From: Bacillota bacterium
Lineage (GTDB): Bacteria > Bacillota > Sulfobacillia > Sulfobacillales > Sulfobacillaceae
DNA length: 64,000 bases
NCBI GenBank assembly: GCA_023512105.1
Contig: JAIMAE010000002.1
Span: 1 to 64,000, forward strand
Reading direction: 5' to 3'
Numbering within the stretch: position 1 is the stretch's first letter; every line of letters begins with the position of its first letter. The position numbers were made by a program, and so were the translations under genes. Below, one piece after another: positions 1 through 7,850 of the stretch. The notes below the pieces were generated by a model, which was not told where the DNA came from, did not search any database, and worked only from the letters and a program-made list of their open reading frames with translations.

Positions 1-998
1 CGCAGGTCACGCCCGACACGGCCATCGCCCTCGAAGCGACCGGAAATGCGTTCGCGATCTATGATGCGCTGGCGGCGCGGGCCGGTCAAGTCGCCGTCGC
101 CCATCCGGCCGCGCCGCGACGACTTGGCGCGGGCCGCCACACCGACCGGGTGGATGCCGAACGGTTGGCGCGGAGGTTGGCCCTGGGCACCCTCCCGCAG
201 GTCTGGGTGCCCCCGGCGGAGATCCGCGCCCTCCGGACGTTGATTGCGCATGTCACGGCCTGCCAGGAAACGGCGGCCGCGTGGAAAACCCGGGCCCAGA
301 ATGCCTTGTTGCGGGCGGGCTGGGCCGTGCCGGCCGGCACCGATCTCGCCCGCTGGCTCGCCGCCCACGGGACCGAGTTGGACCAGGATGCGCAGTTGCT
401 GGTCACGAGTGCGTTGACCGTGGCGGCGCAGCTGGAGGCCGAAGCGGAGCGGGTTCGCGCCGAAGTGCCGCACCGGGTCCACGAGCAGCCGGCTTTGCAA
501 CGGCTGTGGAGTATCCCGGGCATCGGGCCCTGGACAGCCGTCGTGATCTGGGCTTGGCTGGGCGATCCCCACCGGTTTCGGCGGGCCCGGCAAGTCACTC
601 GCTACGCGGGCTTCGACCCGACGGTCCATCAATCTGGCCAAGCCGATTGGCGGGGGCATATCAGTCGGCAAGGGCCCCCGCTCTTACGCAAGGTGCTGGT
701 GCAAGCGGCGTGGCAGGCGGTGCGGCAGCCGGAGACGGAATGGGCGGCGTTTTATCGGCGGGTGGTCAAGCGGTTAGGGCCCGGGCGCGCGATCGTCGCC
801 GTCGCGCGGAAGTTATTACTGGTCGCCTGGCGCATCTGGCGGGAGGGGCGGTGCCTCCGCGAAGTCGACCGCGTCCGCTATGCCCAAAAACTCCGGCGGA
901 TTCAGCGGTGGCGGGAGACCCATCCCCGGTATCCGTGGGCCGAGCGTTTGGCCCAATGGGGCATCGCGGCCCCCGAGGCGGTGCCGCAGTCGATTTAG
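1..998 (+). CDS. IS110-family transposase, 5' end outside window
   Basis: The reading frame is already open at base 3 and runs to the stop at 998, so the true start lies upstream. The first visible residues (ALEATGNAFAIYDAL) match the amino-terminal RuvC-like DEDD domain of IS110 transposases. The region around 510-700 (LWSIPGIGPWTAVVI, then RYAGFDPTVHQSG) is the carboxy-terminal helix-hairpin-helix Transposase_20 domain with its PGIG signature. The protein would move an IS by a site-specific, DEDD-type mechanism without terminal inverted repeats. An internal ATG at 150 is not a credible start because the DEDD domain lies before it. No frameshift is visible in the part seen. Confidence 0.9.
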   Translation, partial: QVTPDTAIALEATGNAFAIYDALAARAGQVAVAHPAAPRRLGAGRHTDRVDAERLARRLALGTLPQVWVPPAEIRALRTLIAHVTACQETAAAWKTRAQNALLRAGWAVPAGTDLARWLAAHGTELDQDAQLLVTSALTVAAQLEAEAERVRAEVPHRVHEQPALQRLWSIPGIGPWTAVVIWAWLGDPHRFRRARQVTRYAGFDPTVHQSGQADWRGHISRQGPPLLRKVLVQAAWQAVRQPETEWAAFYRRVVKRLGPGRAIVAVARKLLLVAWRIWREGRCLREVDRVRYAQKLRRIQRWRETHPRYPWAERLAQWGIAAPEAVPQSI

Positions 999-1718
999 GG
1001 GGGCGGCGGCGCGTTGCCGGGCCGCCCGCTCCCGCCAGCAGCGGGTTCCGAGACCCCGGGATGCGGGGGTGCGACCCATCCGCGCGCGGGACGGCCTTTG
1101 TTGCCCACGGCTGCTACCGAGAAAACGGCCGCTCTGCGGCCGGGGCGGGGCTTGACGCCCATCATACCCACATTTCCATTCTGGTGATCCTGGGTCAATT
1201 TATCGCTAACGCTGACACCGCACGCCCTCCTGATCCCAAGCCCTGGATTCACAAAATATCTTTGGGGGCCCCTGACGAATCTAGGGTGGCATATCCCTGC
1301 AGAGGATATATCTCCCTTAGCGGGCAAACCATCTACCCCAAGATCGCGGTTCGGAGCCAGGCCTGAACGGAGTGGGCACCGTCCCTCACTAGGCGATCGA
1401 CGATTATGCGCAATGCCACTTTTCGCGTATAGCCGGTTGCACAGTGGAACCATGTCGCCAGTTCTATGGCCGAGACCGCAGGAGTCTTTGGTGGGTAGTA
1501 GGCCTGAAGCCCCACGTAAATGCCACCGATTGGCCTCCGTTGTTCCGTGCGTGGTGGCCAGCGGGTTACTGGCCGGATTTGGGGGAACGGCCCAGGCGGG
1601 CCTAGAGCGGGGTCGGGCAGCGGGGCCGTGGCCACCACCCGAGAGCGTCGGTGTAACAATCGCGGGGCGTGCTAACATAGACCCGACAGTACTGACCAAT
1701 GAACGAGGAAGGATTAGA
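999..1718. other. Intergenic stretch between IS110 end and GntR gene
   Basis: No convincing gene. The first part is GC-rich and probably belongs to the 3' flank of the IS110 element. Bases 1126-1167 are an inverted, roughly 88% match to 10029-10070, so they look like an insertion-sequence end. The open frames through 1170-1718 show no recognisable domain and the frame leading into the GntR gene has no ribosome binding site before 1719. Confidence 0.6.
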
Positions 1719-2450
1719 ATGTTCGATCGGAGCTCGTCAATTCCGCTGCACCTGCAAATCAAGACCCGTATCTTGGAAATGGTCCGTCAGACCCCCCCAG
1801 AGGACCGCGCCAAAGCGCTCTTTACGGAAACCGCTTTGGCGGCTCACTTTGGCGTTAACCGGTTGACAGTCCGCCAAGCGGTTACAGAACTGGTGCGCGA
1901 GGGCGTGTTATATCGTGTCCGCGGGAAGGGAACATTCATTTCACCCCCCAAGGTAGAAGGCCAATTGCAGCACATTGAGCACTTTCTGGAGGAATGGCGC
2001 GAGCAACAGCACGATCCCCAATGCGAGGTCTTGTTTTATGGCTGGGTCGCGGTACCCGAGCCTTATGCTGAGTGGCTCCAGATGACCCCTGGCAGCAAGG
2101 GGCTTTGTTTCCGGCGACTACGGCGTCTTCAAGGAGTCCCGCTAGCCCTGGACGTGCGATATCTTCCACCATTTTTTGGACACCTGTTGCAACATGAAGA
2201 TATTGTAGAACATCCCGCTATCGACGCCATCGTAGCGCGCACGAAACTAGCCATCCAGCGGGTGGAAATGCACATCGAAGCGGTGGCGGCGGGCGTCGCC
2301 GAGGCGGCTTGGTTAGCAGTGGAGGAAGGAGCGCCGCTTCTGCGCCGCTCGATTATCATTGCCGTCGGGAGCGGAGAACCAGCCATCGCGGGGTGGTCGT
2401 TATATCGGGGGGATCGTTATCGGTATCGTGTCGTGCTTCCACACGCCTAG
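1719..2450 (+). CDS. GntR/HutC-family transcriptional regulator
   Basis: A 243-aa regulator with an amino-terminal winged helix (TALAAHFGVNRLTVRQAVTE, then the wing YRVRGKGTFI, roughly residues 35-80) and a carboxy-terminal UbiC transcription-regulator-associated (UTRA) ligand domain. ATG 1719 is chosen because it follows a GAGGAAGGA ribosome binding site and places the winged helix at the normal distance from the amino terminus; the open frame further upstream has no such support. It lies 90 bp before the grd-like operon on the same strand, with inverted repeats sitting on the operon promoter, so it probably controls that operon in response to a small molecule. The ligand cannot be deduced. 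Confidence 0.88.
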   Translation: MFDRSSSIPLHLQIKTRILEMVRQTPPEDRAKALFTETALAAHFGVNRLTVRQAVTELVREGVLYRVRGKGTFISPPKVEGQLQHIEHFLEEWREQQHDPQCEVLFYGWVAVPEPYAEWLQMTPGSKGLCFRRLRRLQGVPLALDVRYLPPFFGHLLQHEDIVEHPAIDAIVARTKLAIQRVEMHIEAVAAGVAEAAWLAVEEGAPLLRRSIIIAVGSGEPAIAGWSLYRGDRYRYRVVLPHA

Positions 2451-2470
2451 TGATTTGCGTGTCCACGACC

Positions 2471-2500
2471 TTGCAAAAGGAATAGTCTTCAGACTACAAT
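2471..2500 (+). promoter_or_regulatory. Candidate sigma-70 promoter of the grd-like operon
   Basis: TTGCAA (2471-2476) and TACAAT (2495-2500) are separated by 18 bp, each one or two bases from consensus. It lies 40 bp before the GTG start of the first operon gene. The palindrome at 2483-2496 occupies the spacer and touches the -10 box, the arrangement expected for repression. Confidence 0.6.
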
Positions 2501-2524
2501 GATCATGTCTAGATAAAGTAGACA
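2483..2524. promoter_or_regulatory. Two inverted repeats, probable GntR operator
   Basis: TAGTCT-TC-AGACTA (2483-2496) is a perfect palindrome with a 2-nt centre. TGTCTA-7 nt-TAGACA (2506-2524) is a second perfect inverted repeat. Both use related half-sites (TAGTCT and TGTCTA). They overlap the promoter and the probable transcription start, next to the GntR-family gene, which makes them operator candidates. Assignment to that regulator is inference. Confidence 0.5.
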
Positions 2525-2539
2525 AGGTGGGGAACAGGG

Positions 2540-3742
2540 GTGGCCTTGACCATACGACGCTATCGGCCTGAAACCGTCGCCGCCGGACCCTCCAACGGAT
2601 GGCGCGGCTCCCAACTGGTGATAGACCTTACCCAGCTAAAGGCTCATCTTGAAGCACGGATGCACATTCGTGTGCACGTCGAATTGGTCCCCCCCGAATC
2701 CGGTCGTGTGGTGCGAGATATCCGCGATCTCTGGCAAGTTCGCGCCAAGTTGGCACCAGCGGCTCTTTTGCCGTACGCATTGCCTGGCCAGCCACAAGAC
2801 GGGCGGGGAAGCGGTGTCACCATCGTGGTGGAACGCCTAGCGTTGTGCATTTCCGGGGAGGGAGCCGGTAACGTCACCCCTTGTATGCTCCCCATGGGGG
2901 ATCCGTCCCTCCCGCTGTCCGACCACTGGCTCCTTGAAGTAGCGCCAGCAATAGGCCCCGCATGGGACGAGTCGGACGAGGTGCGGATGAAGACTGCCCT
3001 GGCGGAGTGGATGCAGGCGGCGATCCCGGGACTCCAACCACCGCCGGGCTGTGTACAAGAGGAAACCTGGCAAGAGCCCGCCCCGACCGCCTCCCGGCAC
3101 CCCGAACGACCGGCGATCGGTCACTGCTATCTCGTGCAATCGCAGGGCTCTTTCCGTAGAACCTTCTTCCAAGGCAGTCCCTGCGACACGCTACGGCCAA
3201 CGGTCGTTAGTCCCTTGGTCATAATGGACGGGGCATTGGTCTCCAATAACTACGTGGTGTGTGCTAACCGTAACCCCACGTACTTTCACGCCGAAAATCC
3301 TCTCCTCCGCGGTCTTCTGCAACGACACGGCCAAGATCTCCAGATGGCGTCCGTGGTGCTTTTCACTGCCCCCGGCGACGAAGCCGCTAAACGCGCCACG
3401 GCGGCGGAGGTTGCCCAGATTGCCCGATCCCAATGCTGGGACGCGGCCGTGGTGACCAAAGAAGGTGGGGGCAACACCACCGTCGATCTCATGTTGCTCG
3501 TGGGCGCTCTGGAGGCTGAAGGGATATCCGCGGTAGGGATGGTCAACGAATCCGCCGGGCCCCAAGGGGACCAGCCCCCCCTAGTGGTGCATCACCCGGC
3601 GGCCGACGCCTTGGTGAGTACGGGGAACGTTGAGGCGGTCTGGCCAGGGGGGACAGATGCTTCCGGAGGGGCGCTGACCGCCTGGATCGCGGGAGCCACC
3701 AGTCTCCTCGGCGCGGGGCAGTGGGGCTGTGTCGAGGATTGA
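2540..3742 (+). CDS. Glycine/sarcosine/betaine reductase component B alpha/beta-like protein (GrdE-like)
   Basis: A 400-aa protein whose carboxy-terminal half matches the GrdE/GrdG/GrdI family: IMDGALVSNNYVVCANRNPT followed by FHAENPLLRGLL, then a TKEGGGNTTVDLML segment and ALVSTGNVEAVW near the end. In the family this precursor is processed to a pyruvoyl-bearing subunit that forms a Schiff base with the amino substrate. In known GrdE the cut is before a Cys in an Asn-Cys pair; here the corresponding place appears to read Asn-Asn-Tyr-Val-Val-Cys, so processing may differ. The amino-terminal third is diverged. GTG 2540 follows a GGTGGGGA ribosome binding site. It is the first operon gene, 18 bp before the GrdB-like gene. 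Confidence 0.82.
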   Translation: MALTIRRYRPETVAAGPSNGWRGSQLVIDLTQLKAHLEARMHIRVHVELVPPESGRVVRDIRDLWQVRAKLAPAALLPYALPGQPQDGRGSGVTIVVERLALCISGEGAGNVTPCMLPMGDPSLPLSDHWLLEVAPAIGPAWDESDEVRMKTALAEWMQAAIPGLQPPPGCVQEETWQEPAPTASRHPERPAIGHCYLVQSQGSFRRTFFQGSPCDTLRPTVVSPLVIMDGALVSNNYVVCANRNPTYFHAENPLLRGLLQRHGQDLQMASVVLFTAPGDEAAKRATAAEVAQIARSQCWDAAVVTKEGGGNTTVDLMLLVGALEAEGISAVGMVNESAGPQGDQPPLVVHHPAADALVSTGNVEAVWPGGTDASGGALTAWIAGATSLLGAGQWGCVED

Positions 3743-3760
3743 TCGGGGAGGGCGAGACGC

Positions 3761-5044
3761 GTGCGGCTAGTCCACTATCTGAATCAGTTCTTTGGGCAAG
3801 TCGGAGGAGAAGAGGCTGCCGACACCGCGATTTTGGTGCGAGCGGGGGCCGTGGGCCCTGCGCGAGCCGTGGCAGCCGCCCTGGGAAACGCTGGGGAAGT
3901 CGTCGCCACCGTGATCGCCGGGGACAATTGGGTCAACGCCGACCTCGAGGCACGGGCACAACTGATTTGTGATGCGGTAATGGAGCACTCGCCGGACGTG
4001 GTGTTGGCCGGCCCCGCGTTTGGGGCAGGGAGGTACGGGGTGGCGGTCGGTGAGGTGGTCCGGCAGCTTACCGCGCGCGGGTGCATTGCGGTTGGGGCAA
4101 TGGCACCGGACAACCCGGCACGCGCACTCTACGCTTCCCGCGGTTATCTCGTACCCTGTGACCCAAGCGTGCGGGGAATGTCAGCGGCACTGTCCGATAT
4201 GATGCGATTGGCCATCGCCTTACATCGCGGGGAGGCGGTGACCCATGACCGCTTTGCCTACTATCCTCGGGGACGTCGGATCATGCTTCGCCATAACGCT
4301 CCCGCAGCTGAACGCGTCATCGCCTTGGCAGTGGCCAAAGCGCGAGGAGGGACGTACCGCACTGAGATACCCCGCCGGGCCTCTCTGGAATGGGTAGCCG
4401 CGCCGCCCGTCGCCTCCCTGGCCGACACCATCGTGGTGCTGGCCACTGATGGGGGGGTGGTCCCCTGCGGGAATCCCGATCGGATTGAGGCGTCTATGGC
4501 TACCAAATGGGGGCGGTATCCGTGGGAAGCCTTGACATGCCTTGAGATCTCGCATGGTGGCTATGACCGCCGGTTTGCCCAAGAGGATCCCTGCCGGGTC
4601 TTGCCCTGGGACGGTCTTGAACACTGGCGGGCCGTTGGGGTGATTGGAGGGGTCTTCCCATATTGGTATACCACCGCTGGCAATGCGACCGCACCAAGTG
4701 TGTGCGAGGCGATGGCGGCTCAGATTCTATCCGACATCGAAGCGATACGGGGACAAGTAGGGGTGTTGCTCACGTCGACCTGAGGCACCAGCACACGCTG
4801 CGGCGCAGCGTTAGCTCGGTGGCTTGAGGCGCACGGGGTGCCGGTAGTGCAGATCACCACCATGACAGGCGTGGCCAAAGCCTTCGGGGTGCCGCGAGTT
4901 TGGCCTGGTCATGGTATTGCCTTTCCCGTGGGGGATCCGGAACGGCCCCGGGAGGCTGAACGGGCTTGGCGAGTCGAATGGGTCCACGAGGCCCTGGCGC
5001 TGTTGACCCAAAGGGTGCCCGCACCCCAATCCAAGGAGGTCTAG
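3761..5044 (+). CDS. GrdB-like reductase gamma subunit, selenoprotein (UGA = Sec341)
   Basis: Component B gamma-subunit family (GrdB/GrdF/GrdH), about 427 aa if UGA 4781-4783 is read as selenocysteine. Signatures are LVHYLNQFFGQVGGEE at the amino terminus, LAGPAFGAGRYG, and CGNPDRIEASMATKWGRY. The text around the UGA is LLTST-U-GTSTRCG, matching the family motif TSTUGTCTRCG; the same frame stays open for 86 more codons of family-like sequence to the TAG at 5042-5044. A conventional gene caller would stop at 4783 and lose the active site. GTG 3761 follows a GGGGAGGGCGAG ribosome binding site. Sec is expected to attack the substrate-pyruvoyl adduct and pass the carboxymethyl group to selenoprotein A. 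The first Cys of the family motif is Ser here. Substrate (glycine, sarcosine, betaine or other) cannot be assigned. Confidence 0.88.
4784..4821 (+). promoter_or_regulatory. bSECIS-like stem-loop after the grdB-like UGA
   Basis: Directly 3' of the UGA, CACC (4786-4789) pairs with GGTG (4818-4821), AGC (4790-4792) with GCT (4814-4816), and CGCTGC (4796-4801) with GCAGCG (4805-4810) around a GGC loop. Position and size are those of bacterial SECIS elements that recruit SelB. Folding was done by eye. Confidence 0.6.
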
Positions 5045-5472
5045 CCATGGGCGGCGAGTCGTTCACCGAGGTCGGCGCGCGTCGCCGATGGAGCGCCCTA
5101 TGAGTCTCAACCGGGCGGGAGGCTCCTCCGAGTTCCTCCCGCGTACTGCCTACGCAGGCTCCGCGCAAGCCCTTTCGGTCGACTTATCGCCATTGTCCGC
5201 CGTCGGTCTTGGTTACCGAGGACCCGGCATCCGCGATGATGGGCCCCCGTCAGCCGCGCCGAGGTCGCACCTCGGCAGGAGCACCGAGGGATCTCTGGGG
5301 CTCATGCCGCGCTCCGGGTTGCGGCAGTTCGCGCCGCTGGGGCTAGTGTCCACCAAGGCCGGATCCTTAGGCGGTCGGGCCTGGAGGCTAAGCGCCACCG
5401 ACAGGCGTAGGTGACCGGTGAGTCGCGGCGGGAGTTGACGCGCTCACGGGACCTGAAGAGGAGGTCTGAGTA
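5045..5472 (+). other. Unassigned, hairpin-rich stretch inside the grd-like operon
   Basis: No recognisable protein. A strong ribosome binding site (AAGGAGGT, 5034-5041) precedes ATG 5047, but that frame hits UGA at 5101-5103 after 18 codons; reading through the UGA it stays open to TAG 5344-5346 without a known domain. Another frame is open 5088-5414 (108 aa), rich in Gly, Ser, Arg and Pro. Two strong hairpins stand out: 5258-5265/5269-5276 (8 bp, CGC loop) and 5305-5310/5321-5326 (6 bp, 10-nt loop). It may be a further recoded or decayed gene or a structured RNA. The ribosome binding site of grdC (GAAGAGGAGG) is at its 3' end. Confidence 0.45.
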
Positions 5473-6882
5473 GTGGCCGCAATCCACGGAATTGCTTATA
5501 TCTTGGCGCATGTGCCCGACCTGGTACGGTACGGGTCCAAGCCCTACCGTGAGGCGGTTCAGAATCCCACATGGTTGGAGGTCTTCGAGCCGCATCTCAG
5601 GACCAGCGAGGCAGCTCGGTCCTATCTGCCCCACCAGGTGTTCATCGGAGCGGAATCCCCGGAGGTGCTCAAGGCGACTCCGCGTCCTTGGCATAGGCAC
5701 CTTGCCGAGCCAGTCAGTCGCGGGCGATGGGGCTGGATCATAGAGGAGCCCTTGGTATACGCCCTGTTGCGCGCAGCAGACGTTGCCCAACTCGTGTGGC
5801 TCGAACCATCGTTCGAAGATCAGGCACGCGACCTCCTGGCGTCGCATCCGTTAACCCAGGCGCTTACATGGAGCCAGCCAGCGCCACGCCCGCGCGGCCC
5901 GAACGAGGTGGGAGGCGTGTTGCCGCTACAGTGGGGGAATCGGCTGGTGGGAGCCGTTCGCGGAGACCACCAAACTGACGAGGCGCTGACCGCCGGAGTT
6001 CTGCTGGAAAACCTGCTCAGCAAAGTGACTGGGTACTTGGCAATTCAAGCGCTGCGGGCGCTTCTGCCGGACTATCCATGGGGTGCCTTGCCTTACCTGA
6101 TTGGCACTGGGGAGGAGGCGATTGGCGACCGGTATCAGCGAGGAGGCGGGAATTTGGCGAAAGCAGTGGCCCACATGGCCAGCCTTCAGCAGGCGACGGG
6201 CTGCGACGTCAAGGCCTTCTGTGCGGCGCCGATCCACGCCATTCCAATTGCCGCTGGACTGGTCGATTCGGGTATCTACCCTCATGTGGTGCTGTTCGGG
6301 GGTGGGTGTCTGGCCAAATTGGGGATGAAAGTGCTCAGCCATCTTCGGGCTGATATGCCGATCCTGGAGGACGTGCTGGGCGCATTCGCGATGTGGGTAG
6401 GCCCAGACCAACCGGGGACGGCCCATATTCGCCGCGAGGCGGTAGGGCGACATCCGGTGGGCGCGGGGGCTCAACCTCAGGCCATCTATGAGGCGCTCGT
6501 GGCGGACCCTTTGCGACGCGTCGGGCTTACGATGCGCGACATCGACCGGTTCGGCGTGGAGATGCACAACCCGGACATCACGGAGCCGGCAGGCGGTGGG
6601 GATATCCCGCGGACCAACTATCGTACCCTGGCGGCCTTGTCCATCTACCATGGTGAAGCGTCTCGCCATGAGTTGGACGCATTGGTGGATCGGTGGAGCT
6701 ACCCAGGATTTTCGCCCACTCAGGGACATGTTGCAGCGGCGGTACCGGCCCTGGGGTGGATTTTAGAGGAGTTCCGGAATCATGGCGCGGGACGGGCCAT
6801 GTTGGTGGCCAAGGGCAGTTTGTTTTTGGGACGAATGACGCCCCAATCTGATGGATCCTCCGTGCTTTTGGAGGCGCAATGA
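5473..6882 (+). CDS. grdC: Glycine reductase component C beta subunit
   Basis: A 469-aa GrdC protein with a FabH/thiolase-like fold. Highly conserved stretches include LIGTGEEAIGDRYQRGGGNL, DVKAFCAAPIHAIPIAAGLV (probable acyl-accepting Cys), FGGGCLAKLGMK, MHNPDITEPAGGGDIPRTNY, GFSPTQGHVAAAVP and MLVAKGSLFLGRMT. In glycine reductase, component C takes the carboxymethyl-selenoether of GrdA and, through an acetyl-thioester, yields acetyl phosphate with its partner GrdD. GTG 5473 is preceded by GAAGAGGAGG. It is somewhat shorter than the usual 510 aa at the amino terminus. No GrdD gene follows; thioredoxin and grdA come next, so the acyl product may leave by another route or GrdD may be encoded elsewhere. 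Confidence 0.92.
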   Translation: MAAIHGIAYILAHVPDLVRYGSKPYREAVQNPTWLEVFEPHLRTSEAARSYLPHQVFIGAESPEVLKATPRPWHRHLAEPVSRGRWGWIIEEPLVYALLRAADVAQLVWLEPSFEDQARDLLASHPLTQALTWSQPAPRPRGPNEVGGVLPLQWGNRLVGAVRGDHQTDEALTAGVLLENLLSKVTGYLAIQALRALLPDYPWGALPYLIGTGEEAIGDRYQRGGGNLAKAVAHMASLQQATGCDVKAFCAAPIHAIPIAAGLVDSGIYPHVVLFGGGCLAKLGMKVLSHLRADMPILEDVLGAFAMWVGPDQPGTAHIRREAVGRHPVGAGAQPQAIYEALVADPLRRVGLTMRDIDRFGVEMHNPDITEPAGGGDIPRTNYRTLAALSIYHGEASRHELDALVDRWSYPGFSPTQGHVAAAVPALGWILEEFRNHGAGRAMLVAKGSLFLGRMTPQSDGSSVLLEAQ

Positions 6883-6908
6883 AACGGCCAAGGAGGCAAT
6901 GAACCGCA

Positions 6909-7256
6909 ATGAGCCTGGTAACCGAGGTAACCCGGGACGAGCTGGACCAGGAAGTACTCCGTGAGCCTGGCATCGTCGTGGTAGACGTTTGGGGTCCGCG
7001 TTGCGGGCCGTGTTTACAACTGATGCCGGTGGTGGAAAAGCTCGCGGCGGAATGGGCACCCATGGTCCGGGTAGTGAAGCTCAACAGCCAGACAAATGCG
7101 ATGTGGTGTGTGCGCCGCCAGGTTTTGGGCCTCCCGACGTTCTTGATGTTCAAGGACGGCAAGGAACAGGCCCGCCTGAGCGGGGACGTGACGCCGGGGC
7201 AACTGGAGACCTTCTTTCGCGAAGCCGCCCAACAAGCTTCCGGAGATAAACAGTGA
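6909..7256 (+). CDS. trxA: Thioredoxin of the grd-like operon
   Basis: A 115-aa thioredoxin with the active site WGPRCGPC and the cis-Pro loop [13 protein letters not shown]. The Trp-Gly-Pro-Arg-Cys variant differs from the general WCGPC site and resembles the specialised thioredoxins of amino-acid reductase operons, which reduce the selenenyl-sulfide left on GrdA after each turnover. It lies 26 bp after grdC and 26 bp before grdA. The ribosome binding site AAGGAGG is 12 bp from ATG 6909; an out-of-frame ATG at 6899 is nearer to it, so translation may be modest. No thioredoxin reductase gene is adjacent. Confidence 0.9.
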   Translation: MSLVTEVTRDELDQEVLREPGIVVVDVWGPRCGPCLQLMPVVEKLAAEWAPMVRVVKLNSQTNAMWCVRRQVLGLPTFLMFKDGKEQARLSGDVTPGQLETFFREAAQQASGDKQ

Positions 7257-7282
7257 GAGTCGATGGGAATGGAGGAAGAGCG

Positions 7283-7765
7283 ATGTTAAGTCTTCGAGGC
7301 AAACGCGTCATCGTCATAGGCGATCGGGATGGGGTACCGGGCCCGGCCATTGAGGTCTGTCTACGGGCCGCCGGTGCCGAGGTGGTTCACGCCGTAACCG
7401 AATGTTTCGTGTGAACCGCAGCAGGCGCCATGGATCTCGACGAACAGGCGGAGATCCAGCGGGTGGCAACCCGGCATCCAAATCAACCGTTGTTGGTGAT
7501 GCTGGGATCCGCCAATGCCGACAGCGCGGAGATCGCTGCGCTGACGGTAACGACTGGTGACCCTACGTTTGCAGGTCCATTGGCCGGCGTCCCGTTGGGA
7601 TTGCCTGTCTATCACGTTTTAGAGTCAGAAGTCAAGGCCGTCATTCCCCCGGAGGTCTTCTCCGAACAGGTGGGAATGATGGAATTGGTTCTTGATGTTG
7701 CTGCTATTGAGGCGGCGTTGCGTCGAGTACGCCAGGAGGCAGGCGTCGACTCTTCACCGTCATGA
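7283..7765 (+). CDS. grdA: Glycine-reductase selenoprotein A (UGA = Sec44)
   Basis: A 160-aa GrdA read through UGA 7412-7414. Before the UGA the frame gives [20 protein letters not shown] and VTECFV; after it [17 protein letters not shown], then [28 protein letters not shown]. The motif [12 protein letters not shown] and Sec at residue 44 agree exactly with known GrdA. ATG 7283 follows a GGAGGAAG ribosome binding site. GrdA carries the carboxymethyl group from component B to component C on its Sec. The SECIS is not obvious by eye: only CCGC 7416-7419 with GCGG 7448-7451 was found. A conventional call would report only the 111-aa carboxy-terminal part from 7430. Confidence 0.95.
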
Positions 7766-7771
7766 GAGCAT

Positions 7772-7808
7772 GGCCAAGATCCCGGCAAGGGATCTTGGCC
7801 TCTTTGTT
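7772..7808 (+). terminator. Rho-independent terminator after grdA
   Basis: A perfect 12-bp stem (GGCCAAGATCCC 7772-7783 with GGGATCTTGGCC 7789-7800), GGCAA loop, followed by TCTTTGTT. It begins 7 bp after the grdA stop and ends the operon before the MFS gene. Confidence 0.9.
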
Positions 7809-7850
7809 ATGGCTTAATCTCGGATTGCGAACAAGAGGGGGTAATGGAAG

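Noticed and set aside
995-1762. 255-codon minus-strand frame beside the GntR gene
   Set aside because: It overlaps the IS110 end and the GntR start, has no RBS and no recognisable domain; open by GC bias.
5045-5472. selC (tRNA-Sec) in the unassigned stretch
   Set aside because: No 8-bp acceptor stem, no T-loop GGTTCGA-type sequence and no TCA anticodon loop could be arranged.
5045-5472. Glycine riboswitch in the grd-like operon
   Set aside because: The conserved glycine-aptamer core sequences are absent here and upstream of 2540.
5302-5847. 181-codon minus-strand frame over the start of grdC
   Set aside because: Antisense shadow of grdC without domain or RBS.
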